The translations under genes were made by a program, and so were the position numbers. A DNA stretch of 18,061 bases from an uncultured Comamonadaceae bacterium (GTDB lineage Bacteria > Pseudomonadota > Gammaproteobacteria > Burkholderiales > Burkholderiaceae), in NCBI GenBank assembly GCA_946482595.1, contig CAMLSD010000095.1, positions 1 through 18,061 of the forward strand, read 5' to 3'. The notes under the pieces are model-generated. The model saw nothing but the letters and a program-made list of their open reading frames with translations, did not search any database and was not told the DNA's origin. The first letter of the stretch is position 1; each line of letters begins with the position of its first letter. Positions 13,209 through 18,061 of the stretch are shown piece after piece.

Positions 13209-14774
13209 TTACGATGCCGCCGCAGGCCCCAGCTCGGCCGCGATTTCGCGCAGTTTCGACTTGAAGATCTTCCCGGTGGCCGAGGCCGGCAGCCGCGGCA
13301 TCGGCACGATGCGCGCCGGCAGCTTGTACGGCGACAGGCGCTCCCTCAGAAAGCGCTCGAGCGCCTCCAGATCCAGCGTTGCCCCCGGGACCGGTTCGAC
13401 AAACGCGATCACCTCCTCGTTGCCGGGTACGGCGCGCCCGACCACCGCCGCCAGCACCACGTCAGGGTGTGAACACAGCACCTGCTCCACTTCCACCGGG
13501 TACACGTTGAAGCCCGAGCGGATGATCAGCTCCTTGCATCGGCCGACGATCTCCAGCGTGCCGTCGGGCGCGATGCGGGCCAGGTCACCGGTGTGCAGCC
13601 AACCCTGCGCGTCCACCGTCTCATGGCTGAGGGGCTCGTTGCGGTAGTAGCCCTTCATCACGTTGGGCCCGCGCACCTGCAGTTCGCCGGTCTCGCCGTC
13701 GGGCTGCTTCCGGCCGGTGTCGAGGTCGACCACCCGCACCTCGATGCCCGGGATGGGCGGGCCCACCGAACAGTCGCGCCGCGGCGCATCCAGCCGGGTC
13801 TGGGCGATCGACGGGGCGGCTTCGGTCATGCCGTAGCCGTTGTGCAGCACCACGCCGAGCGCCGCCTCGAAGCTGTCCTTCAGGGCCTGGTCCAGCGGGG
13901 CCCCGCCCGACTGGGCCACCCGCAACGAAGGCGCCAGCAGCCGATGCCCAGGGCGGCGTGACCACTCCAGCAGCCGCGCGTACATCGCCGGCACCCCATG
14001 CATCACGGTGATGCCGTCCTGCGCGAGTGCCTCGGCCAGGTGGCCCGGATCAAAACGCGGCACCAGGCTGAGCCTCGCACCGGCACACAGGCTGGCCAGC
14101 AGCAGCGCGGTCAGGCCATAGACGTGCGACATCGGCAGCACGCCGTAGATGCGGTCGTGCGGTTGAAGCGCCCGCATGCGGCAGCTGTTGCGGGCGATGA
14201 ACATCAGGTTCGCGTGCGTGAGCATCACGCCCTTGGGCTGGCCGGACGTGCCGGAGGTGTAGATGATCGCCGCCACCTGTTCGTCGGCCGCATCGAGCAC
14301 CGGCTCGGTGTCGACCTCGGGGCGCACGGGCGACAGCGAAAACGGCCCGGTGCCCGGCCAGTGGCACGACCGGGCGGCACAGCGGGCCGCATGCGCACGC
14401 GCCTCGGGCGAGGCATCGTCGAGAAACACCACGAGCCGGGCGCCGCTGTGGTCGATGAAGGTGTCGATCTCGCGCTCGGACAGCCGCGCATTGACCATGG
14501 CCACCCAGGCATCGAGCGCGCTGCAGGCCAGCACGAACAAGGCTGCGGCATTGCAGTTCTCGCCCACCACCAGCAGGCGGTCGCCAGGTTGCAGCCCGGC
14601 CGCCGCCAGGTGGTCCCGGGTGGTGGCGATGCATTCATCGAGCTGCCGGTAGCTCAGCTGCCCCTGGGCATCCGCCAGTGCCGGGGCATCCGGCGTGGCC
14701 TGCACCCAGGGCAGGATCAGTTCATGAATGCGGCGCGGCCCGGCATCGGCGGGAGGGGTCGGGGTGAGGGACAT
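13209..14774 (-). CDS. AMP-forming acyl-CoA ligase (class I adenylate-forming)
   Basis: This 521-residue enzyme activates a carboxylic acid with ATP and transfers it to CoA. Motifs seen: the phosphate-binding loop YTSGTSGQPKGVML (172-185), MSHVYGLTALLLA, VLHNGYGMTEAAP, HTGDLARIAPDGTLEIVGRCKELI, the hinge-side SGFNVYPVEVE, and the catalytic Lys in PASATGKIFKSKL (about Lys502). It resembles medium/long-chain or aryl acyl-CoA synthetases; the chain type cannot be read off. I chose ATG 14774. The frame is open to 14849, but those 25 codons use many A/T-ending codons (CCA, CGA, GAT, GCA, CAA, TCA), unlike the gene, and they overlap a promoter-like pair. It stops ten bases before iclR. Confidence 0.88.
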   Translation of the reverse strand: MSLTPTPPADAGPRRIHELILPWVQATPDAPALADAQGQLSYRQLDECIATTRDHLAAAGLQPGDRLLVVGENCNAAALFVLACSALDAWVAMVNARLSEREIDTFIDHSGARLVVFLDDASPEARAHAARCAARSCHWPGTGPFSLSPVRPEVDTEPVLDAADEQVAAIIYTSGTSGQPKGVMLTHANLMFIARNSCRMRALQPHDRIYGVLPMSHVYGLTALLLASLCAGARLSLVPRFDPGHLAEALAQDGITVMHGVPAMYARLLEWSRRPGHRLLAPSLRVAQSGGAPLDQALKDSFEAALGVVLHNGYGMTEAAPSIAQTRLDAPRRDCSVGPPIPGIEVRVVDLDTGRKQPDGETGELQVRGPNVMKGYYRNEPLSHETVDAQGWLHTGDLARIAPDGTLEIVGRCKELIIRSGFNVYPVEVEQVLCSHPDVVLAAVVGRAVPGNEEVIAFVEPVPGATLDLEALERFLRERLSPYKLPARIVPMPRLPASATGKIFKSKLREIAAELGPAAAS

Positions 14775-14839
14775 CACGGCGGGCAGCGCGGTGGGTGACG
14801 CTTGCGGCACCGTCGCTGCATCTGGGTTGGACTGCGGGG

Positions 14840-14868
14840 ATCGTGGCATGCACCCACCGGAGCGTCAA
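14840..14868 (-). promoter_or_regulatory. Candidate promoter for the ligase-iclR pair
   Basis: On the minus strand TTGACG (plus 14863-14868) is followed after 17 bases by CACGAT (plus 14840-14845). The -35 is strong and the -10 is weak. It would give a leader of roughly 60 bases before ATG 14774 and lies in the 152-base gap after uvrD. Confidence 0.3.
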
Positions 14869-14926
14869 TTCCATTTCCCGCCAGAAATTCCGCAATGCAG
14901 AACCCCGCCTACCCACACGCACCGTT

Positions 14927-17296
14927 TCAGTCGACCGGCGTCAGCTTGGCCACCCCGAGCGCAAGCCACTTCATCCCGTGGCGACCGAAGTTGATCTGGG
15001 CACGCGCGTCCGGCCCGCTGCCTTCGAGCGTGAGGATCACGCCCTCCCCGAACTTGGTGTGGAAGACCGACTGCCCCACCCGCAGGGCCTTGCCGTCGCT
15101 GGTGGCCGCCTTGGGCGCCGGGGCACTCCAGGCCGGCGGCGCCGCCTGCTGGCCCGCACCGACGATGGAGCCCAGCCCGGTGCCACGCGACCAGGCCGAC
15201 TGGTAGTCCCGGGCAAAGCCCGAACCGAAGGCCTGGGTGCGCGGGGTCAGCCACTTCAGCGCACTTTCAGGCAGCTCCTCGAAGAACCGGCTCTTGACGT
15301 TGTAGCGGGTCTGGCCGTGCAGCATGCGGGTCTGGCTGTGGCTCAGGTACAGCCGCTTGCGGGCCCGGGTGATGGCCACGTACATGAGGCGGCGCTCTTC
15401 TTCGAGGCCGTCGTGGTCGGACATCGAGTTCTCGTGCGGGAACAGGCCCTCCTCCAGGCCGGTGATGAACACGCAGTCGAACTCGAGCCCCTTGGCGGCA
15501 TGCACGGTCATCAGCTGCAGGGCGTCCTGGCCGGCCTGGGCCTGGTTGTCGCCGGCCTCCAGCGAGGCATGCGTCAGGAAGGCCGCCAGCGGCGACATGA
15601 TCTCGCCGGTCTCGGCATCCGGCGTGAGGTCGGCGGCGGCCAGGGCCGGTGGATCGCCCGGCACGAAGGACCCGGGCACCTCGTCCACCGGCAGGGCCAC
15701 GGCGTCCTTGCCAAACCCTTCCTGGGTCACGAAGGCCTCGGCCGCGTTGACCAGTTCGTCCAGGTTTTCCAGGCGCTCCCGGCCTTCCTTGTCGTTGCGG
15801 TAGAAGTCGGTCAGGCCGCTGGCATGGATGGTGTGTTCGATGATCTCTCGCAGCGTGAGCCCCTGCGTGGCGCTGCGCATCGCGTCGATCAGGGCCACGA
15901 AGGCCTGCAGGTTCGCACCGGCCTTGCCGCTGAGCGCGCCCACGCTCTGGTGCAGGCTGCGGCCCGAGGCCCGAGCGGCATCCTGCAGCTGCTCGATCGT
16001 GCGCGCGCCGATGCCACGGGTCGGGAAGTTCACCACCCGCAGGAAGCTGGTGTCGTCGTTCGGGTTCTCGATCAGGCGCAGATAGGCCAGCGCATGCTTG
16101 ATTTCGGCGCGCTCGAAGAACCTCAGGCCACCGTACACACGGTACGGAATGCCGGCATTGAACAAGGCGCTTTCCAGCACCCGCGACTGGGCGTTGCTGC
16201 GATAGAGCACGGCCACTTCGCTGCGCGCCACGCCGTCGCGGTGCAGCTGCTGCGCCTCCTCGATCAGCCATTGCGCCTCGCCGTAGTCGCTGGTCGACTC
16301 CATCACGCGCACCGGTTCGCCCGGGCCCGCCTCGGTGCGCAGGTTCTTGCCCAGCCGCCGCGTGTTGTGCGCAATCAGCTCATTGGCCGCATCGAGGATG
16401 TTGCCGAAACTGCGGTAGTTGCGTTCGAGCTTGATGACGTGCTCGACGCGGAACTCGCGCTCGAAGTCGGCCATGTTGCCCACCTGGGCGCCGCGGAAGG
16501 CATAGATGCTCTGGTCATCGTCGCCCACGGCGAACACGCTGTTGCCGCTGCGTTGCGGGTCGCCCGCGAACATCTTGAGCCAGGCGTACTGCAGCTTGTT
16601 GGTGTCCTGGAACTCGTCGACCAGGATGTGCCTGAAGCGGTGGTTGTAGTGTTCGCGCAGCGCGGTGTTGTCACGCATCAGCTCGTAGGTGCGCAGCATC
16701 AGCTCGGCAAAGTCGACCACCCCCTCGCGCTGGCACTGGTCTTCATAGGCCTGGTAGATCTCGACGAGCTTGCGGGTCTGCTCGTCGCGCACCGACACGT
16801 CCTGCGGCCGCTGGCCGTCTTCCTTGCTGCCGGCAATGAACCAGGTCACCTGCTTCGGCACGAAGCGTTCCTCGTCCAGGTTCATCGCCTTGATGATGCG
16901 CTTGACGGCCGAGAGCTGGTCCTGCGAGTCGAGGATCTGAAAGCTCTGCGGCAGGTTGGCCAGCTTCCAGTGCGCGCGCAGGAAGCGGTTGCACAGGCCG
17001 TGGAAGGTGCCGATCCACATGCCACGCACCGGAATGGGCAGCATTGTGGACAGGCGCGTCAGCATCTCCTTGGCGGCCTTGTTCGTGAAGGTCACCGCCA
17101 TCAGCCCGCCCGGCGACACCTGCCCGGTCTGGATCAGCCAGGCGATGCGCGTGGTCAGCACCCGGGTCTTGCCCGAACCGGCCCCGGCCAGGATCAGCGC
17201 ATGGCGGGCGGGCAGCGTCACCGCGGCCAGCTGCTCCGGATTGAGGTTGTGCAGCAGGGGCGAATCGGGCGCAACAGGGGGGACAGCAGGGTTCAT
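14927..17296 (-). CDS. uvrD: DNA helicase II, UvrD
   Basis: This 789-residue superfamily 1A helicase unwinds DNA 3' to 5' in nucleotide excision and mismatch repair. Motifs in order: Q-motif LNPEQLAAV (18-26), Walker A AGAGSGKT (37-44), Ia VTFTNKAAKEM, II VDEFQDTN (226-233), III GDDDQSIYAFRGA (258-270), IV LERNYRS (290-296), V MTVHAAKGLEFDCVFITGLEEGLFP, and VI EERRLMYVAITRARKRLYLS. The C-terminus carries the UvrD Tudor-like segment VFHTKFGEGVIL and ends NFGRHGMKWLALGVAKLTPVD. It is longer than the 720-residue E. coli protein, mainly through a linker near residues 545-580 and the C-terminal part. There is no strong ribosome site before ATG 17296 and no LexA-type box in the upstream 172 bases. 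It is divergent from the DUF1772 gene. Confidence 0.97.
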   Translation of the reverse strand: MNPAVPPVAPDSPLLHNLNPEQLAAVTLPARHALILAGAGSGKTRVLTTRIAWLIQTGQVSPGGLMAVTFTNKAAKEMLTRLSTMLPIPVRGMWIGTFHGLCNRFLRAHWKLANLPQSFQILDSQDQLSAVKRIIKAMNLDEERFVPKQVTWFIAGSKEDGQRPQDVSVRDEQTRKLVEIYQAYEDQCQREGVVDFAELMLRTYELMRDNTALREHYNHRFRHILVDEFQDTNKLQYAWLKMFAGDPQRSGNSVFAVGDDDQSIYAFRGAQVGNMADFEREFRVEHVIKLERNYRSFGNILDAANELIAHNTRRLGKNLRTEAGPGEPVRVMESTSDYGEAQWLIEEAQQLHRDGVARSEVAVLYRSNAQSRVLESALFNAGIPYRVYGGLRFFERAEIKHALAYLRLIENPNDDTSFLRVVNFPTRGIGARTIEQLQDAARASGRSLHQSVGALSGKAGANLQAFVALIDAMRSATQGLTLREIIEHTIHASGLTDFYRNDKEGRERLENLDELVNAAEAFVTQEGFGKDAVALPVDEVPGSFVPGDPPALAAADLTPDAETGEIMSPLAAFLTHASLEAGDNQAQAGQDALQLMTVHAAKGLEFDCVFITGLEEGLFPHENSMSDHDGLEEERRLMYVAITRARKRLYLSHSQTRMLHGQTRYNVKSRFFEELPESALKWLTPRTQAFGSGFARDYQSAWSRGTGLGSIVGAGQQAAPPAWSAPAPKAATSDGKALRVGQSVFHTKFGEGVILTLEGSGPDARAQINFGRHGMKWLALGVAKLTPVD

Positions 17297-17414
17297 GCCC
17301 GGATTCTAGGAGTCTGCGCGCGGCCCACGCCGGCCGGGACGCACGCGGCGGTCTCCCGCATGCCCATGTAAAGCCCGCGCAAAGTTCGGAAAAGCCCGGC
17401 GGGGCGACACGGAA

Positions 17415-17425
17415 CTGACAGTCAG
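17415..17425. promoter_or_regulatory. 11-base palindrome between uvrD and the DUF1772 gene
   Basis: CTGAC-A-GTCAG is a perfect short palindrome in the 172-base space between the divergent genes. It may be an operator or chance. It does not match the LexA pattern CTGT-N8-ACAG. Confidence 0.25.
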
Positions 17426-17468
17426 GCCGGTTAGGCTGCGCACCGTCCCCAACCGAGCGATCACCCCC

Positions 17469-17978
17469 ATGCACACCCTGAATCGCCTGACGGCCGTCCT
17501 TGCCACCGTCCTGCTCGGCCTGATGGCCGGCTTCTTCTTCGCGTTTGCCGTGGACGTCGCCCCGGCGATGACCCACCTGGACGGCCCGCACTACGTGACC
17601 ACACAGCAGTGGATCAACAAGGTGGTACGCAATGCAGCCTTCGGCAGCGTGTACTTCGGCGCGGCACTGCTGCCGTTTGTCGTGGCGCTGCTGGCGGCCG
17701 GCCGCCGGCAGTGGCGCTGGGCCCTGGGGTGGGCCATCGTGGCCGGTGCCTATGCCGTGGCGGTGTTTGCGCTGACCAGCTCGGTCAATGTGCCGATCAA
17801 CGAGGCGATGGCCCAGTGGAACCCGGCCACGCCCCCGGCCGACTGGGCCGAGCTGCGTGATGCATGGAACCAGGCGAACCTGACGCGCGCGCTGGCCAGT
17901 GCGGCGTGTTTTGCGGCTGCGGTCGTGCTCATCGCCTGGCCGGCGCCGCACGCCCCGGCCGCAACGTCATCGCCCTGA
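17469..17978 (+). CDS. DUF1772 (anthrone oxygenase-like) membrane protein
   Basis: This 169-residue protein has four predicted membrane helices at about residues 8-30, 58-78, 86-105 and 141-157. It carries the DUF1772 pattern: GLMAGFFFAFAVDVAPAM in the first helix, then ALTSSVNVPINEAMAQW and WAELRDAWNQANLTRALAS before the last helix. The family is named after anthrone oxygenase, but most bacterial members have no known role. It is the only plus-strand gene in the window and is divergent from uvrD. The ATG at 17469 follows a weak GAGCG at about nine bases. The C-terminus is a short Ala/Pro tail. A hairpin with six T's lies 49 bases past its stop. Confidence 0.82.
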   Translation: MHTLNRLTAVLATVLLGLMAGFFFAFAVDVAPAMTHLDGPHYVTTQQWINKVVRNAAFGSVYFGAALLPFVVALLAAGRRQWRWALGWAIVAGAYAVAVFALTSSVNVPINEAMAQWNPATPPADWAELRDAWNQANLTRALASAACFAAAVVLIAWPAPHAPAATSSP

Positions 17979-17990
17979 AACCCTGCTGCG

Positions 17991-18020
17991 TTGCGGGTCA
18001 AGTGCCACCCCGCGTAGAAT
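17991..18020 (+). promoter_or_regulatory. Candidate sigma-70 promoter reading out of the right edge
   Basis: TTGCGG (17991-17996), an 18-base spacer, then TAGAAT (18015-18020), a near-consensus -10. Transcription would start near 18026-18028, at the foot of the hairpin that follows. It presumably serves a plus-strand gene beyond the window. Confidence 0.5.
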
Positions 18021-18026
18021 GCGCCA

Positions 18027-18056
18027 CCGGGCCCAAATTTTGGCGCCCGGTTTTTT
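18027..18056 (+). terminator. Intrinsic terminator-like hairpin
   Basis: CCGGGC (18027-18032) pairs with GCCCGG (18045-18050) and inner CCAA (18033-18036) with TTGG (18040-18043). This gives a stem of about ten pairs with one bulged C and a three-base loop, followed directly by six T's (18051-18056). It could end the DUF1772 transcript or act as a leader terminator just after the promoter at 17991-18020. Confidence 0.6.
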
Positions 18057-18061
18057 GTGCC

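Noticed and set aside
14775..14849. N-terminal extension of the ligase whose peptide (MPRSPQSNPDAAT) resembles the aminotransferase N-terminus (MPSTPHSQPDAAT)
   Set aside because: The similarity is curious but short and low-complexity. The codons end in A/T far more often than the rest of the gene, and the stretch overlaps a TTGACG-17-CACGAT promoter candidate. Chance resemblance is the simpler reading.
14795..17371. Plus-strand open frame of 858 codons
   Set aside because: It is antisense to uvrD over its whole length, and UvrD has every helicase motif on the other strand. It is a GC-driven shadow.
17297..17468. SOS (LexA) box upstream of uvrD
   Set aside because: No CTGT-N8-ACAG or close variant is present. 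The CTGACAGTCAG palindrome has the wrong length and spacing.
1..18061. tRNA, rRNA or riboswitch genes
   Set aside because: Reading the intergenic spaces on both strands, I found no tRNA cloverleaf, TTCGANTC T-arm in context, rRNA segment or recognisable riboswitch core.

Overview
The window is very GC-rich, has strong G/C preference at third codon positions, and is almost entirely coded on the minus strand. The gene content (PhoX-type phosphatase, UvrD with a long C-terminus, DUF1772 protein, Dpp/Gsi-type peptide importer, IclR regulator) and the CCCTCTCCC/GGGAGAGGG intergenic palindromes fit a betaproteobacterium, most likely Burkholderiales. Genus cannot be decided from the sequence alone.

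Layout from left to right. Positions 1-391 hold no convincing gene but many hairpins and one copy of a dispersed repeat. Positions 392-9545 are a tight seven-gene minus-strand operon. In transcription order it runs: omega-amino-acid:pyruvate-type transaminase, semialdehyde-type aldehyde dehydrogenase, C45 (penicillin acyltransferase-like) Ntn-hydrolase, periplasmic peptide-binding protein, two permeases, and a double-domain ABC ATPase. Positions 9546-10010 carry the probable operon control region (two perfect inverted repeats and a candidate promoter) and then a MITE-like repeat block. Positions 10011-12233 encode a Tat-exported PhoX phosphatase preceded by a three-unit Pho box. Positions 12347-14774 hold an IclR regulator directly behind an AMP-forming acyl-CoA ligase. 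Positions 14927-17296 are uvrD. Positions 17469-17978 (plus strand) encode a four-helix DUF1772 membrane protein. The right edge has a good promoter-like pair and a terminator-like hairpin.

How the genes work together: the seven-gene operon reads as one pathway. A peptide-type ABC transporter imports an amide. A cytoplasmic self-processing C45 amidase splits it. The transaminase removes a terminal amino group using pyruvate. The dehydrogenase oxidises the semialdehyde to a dicarboxylate. The likely substrate class is an N-acylated or peptide-bound omega-amino acid (beta-alanine, GABA, 5-aminovalerate or 6-aminohexanoate type); the exact substrate is inference. This is the best candidate for an undescribed system here. 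It is also flanked by inverted copies of one dispersed repeat.

The phoX gene looks phosphate-regulated by its Pho box, and its product has Gly where the family motif usually has Cys. The remaining genes look ordinary.
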